A DNA stretch of 64,000 nucleotides from Pycnococcus provasolii (Eukaryota > Chlorophyta > Pseudoscourfieldiophyceae > Pseudoscourfieldiales > Pycnococcaceae), in assembly GCA_938743325.2 (NCBI GenBank), contig OW568861.1:1240001-1304000 (forward strand). The letters run 5' to 3'. Each line of letters starts with the position of its first letter. The first letter of the stretch is position 1. Both the position numbers and the translations under genes were made by a program. Below are positions 44,964 to 53,197 of the stretch, one piece after another. Under the pieces are notes generated by a model. That model searched no databases, had not been told where the DNA came from, and saw nothing but the letters and a program-made list of their open reading frames with translations.

Positions 44964-45893
44964 TTTTTCTCAAATTTCCCTCATATGAAGCAAATCCTGG
45001 ACCGTTTCCTTACACAAAAATCACAAATCACAGCCCCTGCTACTCGAAAAGAGAAGCTGAACTTTTTTTTTGCGCTTCGATGCATGGAAACATTTCTCGA
45101 GCAAGCATTCGAAAAGTTGCGTGCGGCAGCGCGCTTGCATGCATGGTAGGTGGTAGTAGGCGCAAGCAAGGAGACACCTGCGCAACTTTTGTAAATGCTC
45201 GCGCGTGGCGAACGAAGCGCTCGGTGCGCACAACGTTCCCGCGACGCCCATGAACAGGACAATGGGTGAAGGCGTTTGTGGACCGTCGATTCGTCGTCCG
45301 TCGCTCAACTTTGTTTACATAATTTACATTCAATGGGGGTGGTGTAATAAAGATGAACGACTCGTGTGCAAATCATGCATAATTGAAGACACGCCAGCCA
45401 CTCGCCGACCATGTCGGCCCTTGCCGCGAGCCGCGCCACAAACATTGGACTAAGCCGACGATCTCGCGCCTCGGCCGTTAGCTTCTTATAATTTCTCTCG
45501 GAAAATTTTGGTCAACTCTGATATCGGGCCGCGGCTAATTCTGCCGCGGCTTGTCTCTACTAATGGTTTCTAGGGTGGGACTCGGAGAGACGGAAGGGTA
45601 GAGCGGATATGACAGTAGTAGTTCTACTACGTATGTACACCAACTACATAGTTCTACTATGGATACTACGGTCCTACCTGGCCAACATGGCAAAAAGTGA
45701 GCACCTGCCACCTGCCATATTCATCAATTTTAGTTGGTAGATAGAAGCACGAATCTGCATTGTCCTCGAGCGCGCACTACTTACAGTACACCTTGTTGTA
45801 GCCTTCTCAGGCAGGAGCGCTCATCATCAATGACGGCCGCGGCAGCCTGCCACAAGCCACGACGGAGGCACGACATCGCCAACGTGGTGCAGG

Positions 45894-45997
45894 TTTCCAA
45901 GGAGTACGGATGACCTCGGAAAGTGTTTCCGAGGAGTACGGATGTCCTCGGAAAGTTGAAGAAAGTTTTTCCGAGGAGTACGGATGTCCTGAGAGTT
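45894..45997. repeat. Three-copy GAGGAGTACGGATGTCCTCGG repeat
   Basis: The core GGAGTACGGATG occurs at 45901, 45933 and 45975. Each is preceded by TTTCCRAG, and the first two are followed by CCTCGGAAAGT, so those can fold into a TTTCCGAGG/CCTCGGAAA hairpin. The copies differ slightly and no frame or domain is associated. Confidence 0.7.
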
Positions 45998-46221
45998 CCG
46001 GAGGAACTCACAGAACTCCGGAGGAAGGGAAGGGATACCACCTGGTGAACTGGTTGTTCTCGTCCTGGTTTTCCCGAACTTTTCGTCCATGAGGGAATAC
46101 AAGGTGGCGATCTTTTTTAAAAAACTCGCTCGAGTTGCCAAAGAAAAGGAAGGGGCGAGAGAGGGGAGGAAGTGCGCGCCACCACCGAGTTGGTGTCGAC
46201 CTGCGTACGCGAGCACCTCCC

Positions 46222-46255
46222 GGAGGTGTCTTTTTAAGCTTAAAAAGACACCTCC
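46222..46255. repeat. 34-bp perfect palindrome
   Basis: Each half is GGAGGTGTCTTTTTAAG and its complement, centred on AAGCTT with no spacer. It is followed at once by a GGGAA microsatellite. It could be a hairpin terminator, a protein-binding site or a mobile-element relic; the sequence does not decide. Confidence 0.85.
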
Positions 46256-46660
46256 TAAAGGGAAGGGAAGGGAAGGGAAGGGAAGGGGGAGGGAAGTCCT
46301 GACGGAAAAACTTCAATGGCATGGGTTTAATTTGACAACCTTAGAAGTGGTATGGGTGGCCCTTAATAAGACTTTCGTATTGGTCGGCGGGTATATACGT
46401 TCTCAGACTGAACTTGCAAGGAACAACAGGCGCTCCCCAGATGCCAGACCCAGAGTTGGTAAAGTAAAATTGTAAAGTATGCCACGTCTTCTTCCCCCGT
46501 CTGCCCGTGATGGAAAAGGGAAAAAGAGGGCTCTTGAAGCAAGGTTTCCCTCCCTCGGCCGGGTGAGTGAGTTGCACGGTTGAACTATTGGCCCTTAAAA
46601 AAGTTGTCCCCCATGAAATCCAAATCCAATCAACTCAAATCCAGTTAAGGAGTTTTCATC

Positions 46661-48685
46661 ATGTCGTCCACGTCGTCCACGTCGTCCCCGTCGTCGGCCT
46701 TAACATCACATGCGCACAACGATACCTCATCATCACCACCACCACCTTCATCATCATCACCACCTTCATCACCATTCGTCGTTCACGCGCTCTCATCATT
46801 TTCTCTGCTTGAACTTACTTGCACAGCAGCAGACCACATGGTACACGCCAAGGGGTTCGCGTCGCGTCTCGTCCTTTCAGAAGATCCGGAAACGCACTTT
46901 TTGGCTCAAGACTACTTGAACTTACTTTCCACGTACTCTGTCGTCTTCTGGGACGGTGACAACCTCTCACCTTCGTCGTTTACCGCGCAACTACCACTAT
47001 TACCACTATCCACGCAGCTCGTCGCATTCAAGCTCGCGTGCCACCTCGATGAATTCAAGGCTTCGTGGGCAGACGAAGCCGCCAAAAGAAAGAAGCACGA
47101 CAAACCCATCGTCGTCGTCACGATTGACACCATCGACGAAACCACGCCGTGCCCCAAACAGTCGCTAGGGTGGTGGGAAGAGCTCGGCGTGCTCGCGTTG
47201 AAAACGACGGGCGTAACGAAAGTGCTCTGCCTCGGTGGGGGTGAGTGCGTGCTCAACGAAGCCAAAAGAGCACCTCCGGAGGTTCAGTTCTCCGCGTACC
47301 GAGTGAAGAGGCTTGGCAGCACAAGGCAAGGGCAGGATGACAGCATTTGGGAGGCGAGCGCGCTCGTCAAGCTCCCCAAACATCTCAGAACCATCACGTG
47401 GCTGCAGCCGTCGAGAACGTTCGACACCGTTTACGAAAACCAAACCAACGACGTGGTTGGAGACGGGGGCTTTGGCGTCGTGTACAAGGCTGTGCACAAG
47501 ACCACCGGCAAGGAGTTCGCCGCAAAAGTCATGAAGCGAGGCAAGGACAATCCTGAGGATGTTCTGTGCGCGGAGATTGCCGTCATGAAAGCCATCGCAG
47601 CACGCGACCACCACCACGTGCACCTCCTGCACGCGGAGGAGTGCTTCGACGAACTCAGCCGCGTCGTGATCGTCATGCCTCACCTGTCCGGAGGGACAAT
47701 TATCGATCGCATGGGTGACGCGGACGTGATGCAGGAGCTTGACGTCGCGCGTGTCGCGCACGCCACCTGCTCGGCGCTCGCGACGCTTCACGGCTGGGGC
47801 GTCATTCACCGAGACGTGAAGCCGGAAAATCTCATCTTCGAGAGCACGCATCCCAACTCGCCGCTCAAGCTCGTCGACTACGGCTGCGCGCTCGTCGTCA
47901 GCCAAACTTCAAACGCGCGCTCTCTTTACCTAGACCCGCACGGCATGATTGTTGGCACGGCAGAATTTGCGGCACCGGAGGTGCTTCGATATCAGCACTA
48001 CAGCTCAGGCTGCGACGTGTTTTCCGTTGGCATTCTCGTGCATGCTCTGCTGTGCGGCGAACTCCCGTTCGAAAGCGAAGCCAAGACAATCTTTGGCGTG
48101 TGGGACGACAAGTTGAACGCTCCGGAGTGGGAGCACATCAGCGACGCGGCGAAAACGTTCGTGCGAGGTTGCCTGAATGCAAATGCGAAAAAGCGCCCGT
48201 CGCCGAACGACTGCCTGCGGGATGGCTGGATGCGATGGCCCACGCCTGAGCCGGGCGCAAAGTCGCTGGCGGCTCACCTCACGCGCGCCGTAAGCTTTCG
48301 CGAACGGGGAAATTTCTGCGGCTTGCGTGGCCTTCGCAGGCAAGCTGTGGCTATCATTTCCGCGAATCGCATTCGTGCGGGGCACCCGCGCCTCGCCAGC
48401 ATTCTCGCGGATATGGACGTCTCCGCGGAACCAGCGCAGCACGTCTGCAAGATGATTGCTAAGCTCGGCATCTCGTCCCCGAACATCTCGCGCGACGAGT
48501 TCGTCGCGAGCTTGGGCAACGAGTGTAAGGGCTTTGACGCCGGTTCGCTGTTCGATCGTCTCATGAAGGCGAGCACGCCGAATGCCGTGAATCTCCTTAA
48601 CCTATCCTTGTTCGCGGCACAGGCGGCAAATTTTGGCGCGCCTCAACGAAGCGAGGCGAGCCCACTCGTTGTTGCTGCAGCATGA
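46661..48685 (+). CDS. Serine/threonine protein kinase with an unknown N-terminal domain
   Basis: This 674-residue frame starts at ATG. A Ser/Pro-rich N-terminus (to ~45) and an alpha/beta-looking region (~45-240) of no known family precede a protein kinase domain (~262-528). The kinase has glycine loop GDGGFG (~267-272), VAIK-type lysine in FAAKVMK (~287), catalytic HRDVKPEN (~382) and APE (~437). The DFG motif is DYG (~405), a tolerated variant. Its shape is CaMK-like but no calmodulin site is obvious. The C-terminal ~140 residues are helical and resemble a regulatory EF-hand-like tail (SPNISRDEFVASLG) without clear calcium ligands. Its pathway is unknown. Confidence 0.9.
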   Translation: MSSTSSTSSPSSALTSHAHNDTSSSPPPPSSSSPPSSPFVVHALSSFSLLELTCTAADHMVHAKGFASRLVLSEDPETHFLAQDYLNLLSTYSVVFWDGDNLSPSSFTAQLPLLPLSTQLVAFKLACHLDEFKASWADEAAKRKKHDKPIVVVTIDTIDETTPCPKQSLGWWEELGVLALKTTGVTKVLCLGGGECVLNEAKRAPPEVQFSAYRVKRLGSTRQGQDDSIWEASALVKLPKHLRTITWLQPSRTFDTVYENQTNDVVGDGGFGVVYKAVHKTTGKEFAAKVMKRGKDNPEDVLCAEIAVMKAIAARDHHHVHLLHAEECFDELSRVVIVMPHLSGGTIIDRMGDADVMQELDVARVAHATCSALATLHGWGVIHRDVKPENLIFESTHPNSPLKLVDYGCALVVSQTSNARSLYLDPHGMIVGTAEFAAPEVLRYQHYSSGCDVFSVGILVHALLCGELPFESEAKTIFGVWDDKLNAPEWEHISDAAKTFVRGCLNANAKKRPSPNDCLRDGWMRWPTPEPGAKSLAAHLTRAVSFRERGNFCGLRGLRRQAVAIISANRIRAGHPRLASILADMDVSAEPAQHVCKMIAKLGISSPNISRDEFVASLGNECKGFDAGSLFDRLMKASTPNAVNLLNLSLFAAQAANFGAPQRSEASPLVVAAA

Positions 48686-48897
48686 AAAACAGTCACACGC
48701 TAAAAACAAAAAACCGCAATTGACAAAAAAAATGTGTTATCATAGTTAACACGAAACGTACAGTAAACAGTAAATATCATCATCAGATTCCTCTCTCGAC
48801 ACAAACAAATGACAAACAAATGACAAGACAACACTCAGACCCGGCATGAATGAGCAAGCAATCAATCAATCACAGGTTTACAGGAAGTTAGTTTGTT

Positions 48898-49800
48898 TCA
48901 CTCGTCGTCACCTCCGTCGAGCATGCCGTGGTGCAGCCTACAAGCGGGTTCGTAGATGTCAGCACCACCGACAAGTTCCTGCTCTTCGGAGTCCGCGAGT
49001 CGTCTTGTGAAAAATGCAGGTGCGCCGCACACCGCGCACTTCGCCGCCAGCTTGCTTACGTCGTCGCACAGCGGCAGCAGAGCGGTCGTTTGTCCGAAAG
49101 GCCTTCCTCGAAAGTCTCCGTCGAGTCCGGCGACGACGACGCGCGTTCCTGCTTTCGTCGCTTTGGCGCAGAACTTGACCAAGTCTGGGAAGAACTGCGC
49201 TTCGTCGACGCCTATGATGTCAACGTGTTCGTGTAATATATTTTCTTGCTGGTAGAAGTCCATGAGTTTCGCGAGCGCGACACACTGTTGTTTCACTCCG
49301 TCGTGTGTGACGACGGCGTCTTTTGCGTACCTGTCGTCGGTGGCACTTTTGATGAGCGCGACTGTGCGTCCACATTGTCGCGCTTCGTCCATGCGTCTGA
49401 GTAGTTCGGACGTCTTTCCCGCGAACATCGGCCCGACGATGATTTCGAGTCGTCCCGTAGGGCTTACCCCGTTGATGAGGGATGACGATGGCCGCGACGA
49501 AGACGAAGAAGAGGAGCTGCTGCTGGTACTGCTACTACTATGGAAGAAGGCTCCTGCTCCTTGCTGGTGGAAGGAACCAGGTGAGTGGAAGGAAGCAGAA
49601 TCATGCGTACTTCTTCTTGAAGGTGCGACCGAAGAGGACCCTCGCGTAAGACGAGGACCCTTGAGACCACCACCACACGCATGAGCATTAACCCTCCAGG
49701 GAATAGAACAATGGCGAGGAACACCACATCTATATTGACGCAACCACATCACCGTCGTTCTCGCCAATTTGAGAGTGGTTCCTGTGCTCGGCGGCGGCAT
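48898..49800 (-). CDS. TK1: Thymidine kinase (type II, TK1-like), possibly organelle-targeted
   Basis: The first ATG gives 300 residues; the frame is open from a TTG at 49905. It should phosphorylate thymidine to dTMP in pyrimidine salvage. The N-terminal ~105 residues are Arg- and Ser-rich with a long Ser tract and few acidic residues, consistent with a transit peptide. The core has the P-loop GPMFAGKTSEL (~123), the DDRY segment, VDEAQFF (~198-204) and a zinc site beginning CAVCG (~255-259) whose second pair is less obvious. A TTAGGG array lies 130 bp upstream of the ATG. Confidence 0.92.
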   Translation of the reverse strand: MPPPSTGTTLKLARTTVMWLRQYRCGVPRHCSIPWRVNAHACGGGLKGPRLTRGSSSVAPSRRSTHDSASFHSPGSFHQQGAGAFFHSSSSTSSSSSSSSSSRPSSSLINGVSPTGRLEIIVGPMFAGKTSELLRRMDEARQCGRTVALIKSATDDRYAKDAVVTHDGVKQQCVALAKLMDFYQQENILHEHVDIIGVDEAQFFPDLVKFCAKATKAGTRVVVAGLDGDFRGRPFGQTTALLPLCDDVSKLAAKCAVCGAPAFFTRRLADSEEQELVGGADIYEPACRLHHGMLDGGDDE

Positions 49801-49930
49801 GTTATGTTGGTTCCAATAATGCGGGCTCAGAAGACCTGACGTCCGGACACGCGGGAAGGGAACAAACACCAAGAGGGACCTACCCAAAACCGGCGGCGCG
49901 AACAACCTCCTACCAACTACGTATGGTCCT

Positions 49931-50008
49931 GGGTTAGGGTTTAGAGTTAGGGTTTAGGGTTAGGGTTAGGGTTAGGGTTATGGGTTAGGGTTATTAGGGT
50001 TTTAGGGG
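49931..50008 (+). repeat. Interstitial TTAGGG array
   Basis: About 78 bp of GGGTTAGGGTTTAG variants and perfect TTAGGG units, 130 bp upstream of the minus-strand thymidine kinase start, reading CCCTAA on that gene's strand. Confidence 0.9.
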
Positions 50009-50115
50009 GGCCAGTATTGCCAATGAAGGTCATCTTTTACACAAACCGAAATTAAAACCAAAAGTAGGTCTCCTGCTCCAGTAACCAACCATAGTCAACA
50101 GGGAGGGAGGGTGGG

Positions 50116-50270
50116 AGGTTGTTTGCGAAGCAAGCAACCAACAGCAAGAGTGGTTACGCGCGCGCAGCCCTAAGGGAGAGGCCACCCGAGGGTCTCGAGA
50201 GGGGCCGTGACCCTCCTGGCGGCCGCCCAGAACCAGCGGCGCGAGCGATGCCCCCTAATCAAAAACCCCA
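50116..50270 (+). repeat. 155-bp direct repeat, left copy
   Basis: It begins AGGTTGTTTGCGAAGCAAGC and ends CCTAATCAAAAACCCCA. It is nearly identical to 50806-50960, differing by one substitution in the body and a slightly different A/C run at the end. The two copies are 690 bp apart and enclose the small gene at 50255-50641, whose stop lies inside this copy. Identical direct repeats around a small gene suggest a short terminal-repeat (TRIM-like) retroelement relic or a segmental duplication. No clear target duplication flanks the pair. Confidence 0.75.
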
Positions 50271-50641
50271 ACCCCGAGTTCCAGGTATGCGCTGACGCTC
50301 ACGATCGATCGGAAAATCCACGCGTTGTGGGACGACGCGTGTCCCTGTTTCACCGATTCAGCCTCTAGGTGCTGAAGAACAGGGTTCGACGGCAAAGAAA
50401 GCAGTGTTGGCTTGCCACGACGCAGAATCCCAGCCGTAGGTAGCGACTCCGCGTGGCGAGCGTCCGGATAGCTGGCAGGCACCACGTAATCTAACGTGGG
50501 CTCGCCTCCTTCGTCGGCAGCCTTCTTGCCTTTCTGCTCGGCTTCTGCAGCTGCGCGGCGCTCCTGCGCGAGCGCAATCTCCAGCTGCAATATTTCGCGA
50601 CGAGCTTCCAGAACCTCGAGTTCGTTCGGCGCGTCAGCCAT
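50255..50641 (-). CDS. Small hypothetical protein with N-terminal coiled coil
   Basis: This 128-residue frame starts at ATG. Residues ~5-40 form a Glu/Ala/Arg-rich coiled coil (ELEVLEARREILQLEIALAQ), followed by a Pro/Ser-containing half with no known domain. Its position inside a pair of 155-bp direct repeats hints at a mobile or captured origin, and a coiled coil followed by a short helical region is loosely gag-like. I would not name a function. Confidence 0.45.
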   Translation of the reverse strand: MADAPNELEVLEARREILQLEIALAQERRAAAEAEQKGKKAADEGGEPTLDYVVPASYPDARHAESLPTAGILRRGKPTLLSLPSNPVLQHLEAESVKQGHASSHNAWIFRSIVSVSAYLELGVGVFD

Positions 50642-50805
50642 TAATCAATCGATTAAGGATCTAAACAGTAAACTTCCAATCGAAGATTGCTGATGTCTAG
50701 ATCTAAGCGTAGATACTTAGACCGTTTCGGTGTACAAACTACGTCCCTCGAAGACGCGTCCGACGTGTGTTCGACCTCCCACTACTCGTGTGTAGTGCGG
50801 CTGTT

Positions 50806-50960
50806 AGGTTGTTTGCGAAGCAAGCAACCAACAACAAGAGTGGTTACGCGCGCGCAGCCCTAAGGGAGAGGCCACCCGAGGGTCTCGAGAGGGGCCGTGA
50901 CCCTCCTGGCGGCCGCCCAGAACCAGCGGCGCGAGCGATGCCCCCTAATCAAAAAACCCA
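50806..50960 (+). repeat. 155-bp direct repeat, right copy
   Basis: Second copy of the unit at 50116-50270, same orientation and about 98-99% identical by eye. It ends CAAAAAACCCA. Confidence 0.75.
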
Positions 50961-51065
50961 ATTAAACAAGTAGAACTGAAGATTAGGGAGTACTTCCTAG
51001 TAGGGTTATGGAGGAGTGGGATTATGTAGGGCTGTGGAGTAGGGGCTGTGAAGTAGGGTTTACAT

Positions 51066-51107
51066 GTTAGGGTTTACAGGTTAGGGTTAGGGTTAGGGTT
51101 AGGGTTA
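51066..51107 (+). repeat. Interstitial TTAGGG array
   Basis: Six TTAGGG units, the first two separated by GTTTACAGG, ending 78 bp upstream of the YbaK-like start at 51185, in the same sense as the gene. Degenerate GTAGGG-like runs precede it from ~50995. Confidence 0.9.
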
Positions 51108-51184
51108 CGCGAGGGCGCTCCCCACCTCTGGGCTTTGGTTCTCCTCCCTCCCTCTCTGTTTTTCCATTCTTCCCATTTACTTTC

Positions 51185-52069
51185 ATGCTCTGGTTCGACG
51201 CGCGTTCCGTCCATGTGGATGTTTCCCAGAGTGGTGATTCGTCCCGTTACGTTGCAATTTATCATAGGCTGTTGAAGTTGGAGTCTCTCATATATGATCG
51301 TGGTGGTTCATCACATGCTTCATCATCATTATTAGCCCTGGATGGTGGTGGTGATTGTGGTGGTTGTGATTCCCTGGACTTTTTCCCTTTGGATGGTCTT
51401 CGCGTCGGTGTCATGTATGACGATGTTAGCCTCGCTGACGCCGCCGCACCGCGCGCGTCTGAGGCATCCGTCGCGGCCATGGATGACGCGCGGTTTCGAA
51501 TCACGAAGTACGTGCGAAGCAAACTGGGGGACAGAACCACGCTCAGGTTCGTGCGTGTGCCTACCACGTACTACGACCACGACCTTGCATGGCGTGCGCG
51601 AATCACAAAGGCGCCGAGCGAAATGCACATCGCCAAGACCATCGTCATGGAAAATACCAGGGCGCCGCCTGAAGTTAAGGACTGCTCGAACCCAAAACTC
51701 AGCAAGTACTACGCCGTCATGGTGCAGTACGCGAGAAGACTCAACACGGACAGAGTGAGAAAGTACCTCGCGGGCATGAACACAGGCGTGCTGGGAAGCA
51801 AGTTCTTCAACCCGAGGTTGTGCCCGGAGGAACTGTCGGAACAACTGACGGGATTCGAAAAGGGCGCCGTCGTGCCACTTGCAATGAACACCGACATACC
51901 CGCGGTCGTCGCGAAGCACATCGCCGAGGACCTGAGCACAGTCATCCTCGGAGGCGGTCACGTTGACCTCAAGCTGCACCTTCCCGTCTCGCACCTGCTC
52001 GAGCTGTTGAGAACGCGCGGCGACGACGACGACGCACTCCCTCCGTTCATCGTCGACTGCACGGAGTGA
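51185..52069 (+). CDS. YbaK/ProX-type aminoacyl-tRNA deacylase-like protein
   Basis: This 294-residue frame starts at ATG. Residues ~150-285 fit the YbaK/aminoacyl-tRNA deacylase fold: a conserved Lys in AKTIVMEN, a central YYAVMVQYARRLNTDRVRKYL strand-helix, the LTGFEKGAVVPLAM glycine loop and the closing VILGGGHVDLKLHLPVSHLLELL. The family hydrolyses mischarged tRNAs (such as Cys-tRNAPro). The ~130-residue N-terminal extension is not a clear targeting peptide. The substrate cannot be read from the sequence. A TTAGGG array lies directly upstream. Confidence 0.75.
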   Translation: MLWFDARSVHVDVSQSGDSSRYVAIYHRLLKLESLIYDRGGSSHASSSLLALDGGGDCGGCDSLDFFPLDGLRVGVMYDDVSLADAAAPRASEASVAAMDDARFRITKYVRSKLGDRTTLRFVRVPTTYYDHDLAWRARITKAPSEMHIAKTIVMENTRAPPEVKDCSNPKLSKYYAVMVQYARRLNTDRVRKYLAGMNTGVLGSKFFNPRLCPEELSEQLTGFEKGAVVPLAMNTDIPAVVAKHIAEDLSTVILGGGHVDLKLHLPVSHLLELLRTRGDDDDALPPFIVDCTE

Positions 52070-52132
52070 GAAAAACCAAAAAAATAAAATAGACGACTCT
52101 TTGTGTAAATGGTATCAATTCCTCCTTGCTAT

Positions 52133-52669
52133 TTAGCGAAGGTGCATGCGCAGTGTCGCCTTGGTGGCCTTGCGTACACGGCACAGAATCGTCTCCTTCC
52201 CTAAGCGCACGTGCGCCTCGTATCTGTGACACCCACTAAATCCATAATACGCCGTCGTTCCATCCTCCATGTCCACCTCAAGCACGTCGATCGGCTCGAG
52301 CAAACCCACCTCCGCGATGGACGACGCCAACCATGCGATTTTGTCCTGGTCGTATCCTCCAGGCCTTGCACCGTGCAGCGGCCTTCTTATCGCCTTCACG
52401 GCAAGCTCCCGCACGCTCGCGTCCGACGCGTGACGCACGGCGTTCACCTTGCCGTTCGTCGGCAGCGGCTGTGATGTTGCCGCGCGATCTCCGTCGGATT
52501 CTGACGCGCGCGAAACGACACGCGAACCGCCACCCGGTCGAAGGCGAAGACGCGAGGATGTGAGCGAGTGAGAGGCACGGCGACAAGAATGAGACACGTC
52601 AGGCTGCGCCTTAAGCCCGCGAGAGGCCCGCGACCGCAAGGGACAGACGCGCACGTGCACGCGTGACAT
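52133..52669 (-). CDS. SRX: Sulfiredoxin, probably plastid-targeted
   Basis: The ATG at 52669 gives 178 residues; a TTG further up is ignored. Sulfiredoxin reduces over-oxidised (sulfinic) 2-Cys peroxiredoxins using ATP. The signature FSGCHRYEA with the catalytic Cys147 is present, preceded by RPLHGARPGG and the ParB-like helical part, and the C-terminus TKATLRMHLR is typical. The first ~75 residues are Arg/Ser-rich and acid-poor, as expected for an organelle transit peptide, and plant sulfiredoxins are plastid or mitochondrial. It converges with the YbaK-like gene, 63 bp apart. Confidence 0.93.
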   Translation of the reverse strand: MSRVHVRVCPLRSRASRGLKAQPDVSHSCRRASHSLTSSRLRLRPGGGSRVVSRASESDGDRAATSQPLPTNGKVNAVRHASDASVRELAVKAIRRPLHGARPGGYDQDKIAWLASSIAEVGLLEPIDVLEVDMEDGTTAYYGFSGCHRYEAHVRLGKETILCRVRKATKATLRMHLR

Positions 52670-52907
52670 GGCGTATGTTGGGTGTGTGTGGCGGAGCGCG
52701 TTCGCGTTTTGGAACTGGAGATCCAAAACGTGTGGGAAAAAACCGATCGCCAAATCACAGAAGAAATCTATTCCAAAAATCGAAACTCTGACCACCAAAT
52801 CTCACGTCACCTGATGAGCTCGGTGAGAGACAGATCACAAATATACTCGACCTCATCAATGCCCGAACTGGGGGGTGGTACTTCCTGCAGCCGTACTACT
52901 GACGTGA

Positions 52908-53018
52908 TTATGTCTCGAGCTCAGCCTGCGCGGTAAAGATGGCGTTGACGTGCGATACGAGCGCGCCGAAGATGCCGAGGCCGTTCAGCGTAATGACGTA
53001 CCACCAAGCGGCCATCAT
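52908..53018 (-). CDS. Small hydrophobic ORF, possibly the last exon of a spliced small gene
   Basis: From MM at 53018 the frame encodes 36 residues with one membrane segment (AAWWYVITLNGLGIFGALV) and a short polar tail ending ELET. Upstream the same frame reads YVPDHGA but is then preceded by TAG, with an ATG three codons beyond (53051). The TAG could be the AG of a 3' splice site (GACTAG before TACGTG), which would make this a terminal exon; I could not fix a matching donor. It resembles single-span organellar subunits in general. The family is not recognised. Confidence 0.35.
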   Translation of the reverse strand: MMAAWWYVITLNGLGIFGALVSHVNAIFTAQAELET

Positions 53019-53197
53019 CGCGCCGTGATCCGGCACGTACTAGTCGCCCATGCGTGTATTATTAATCATCAGGATGAATCATCTTTTATTAAAATAATTT
53101 CCCATCACCAATTCACCACTCACTGACCACCATCGTCGTCGATTGGTGCAACACTCTTACAATCTTCCTCGTCCTCCTTCCTAGTCTTGAGTCTTGA

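Larger units (their letters stand above)
44532..46660. other. Long gene-poor region with a tRNA-like locus, repeats and a palindrome
   Basis: 2.1 kb between the PDI-like remnant and the kinase gene. It contains the permuted tRNA-like locus (44842-44963), a TAGTAGTTCTACTA-type patch near 45612, a three-copy repeat (45894-45997), a 34-bp perfect palindrome (46222-46255) and a GGGAA microsatellite (46259-46290). Short frames on both strands have no domain support. Confidence 0.6.

Noticed and set aside
44929-45015. Ordinary intron-containing tRNA reading downstream from the D arm
   Set aside because: A GTGTAAGGA/TCCTTACAC pairing exists, but no T arm or acceptor 3' strand follows; the matching ones lie upstream.
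45021-45308. Overlapping ~95-codon minus-strand frames
   Set aside because: No domain, three frames open together, and no conserved pattern.
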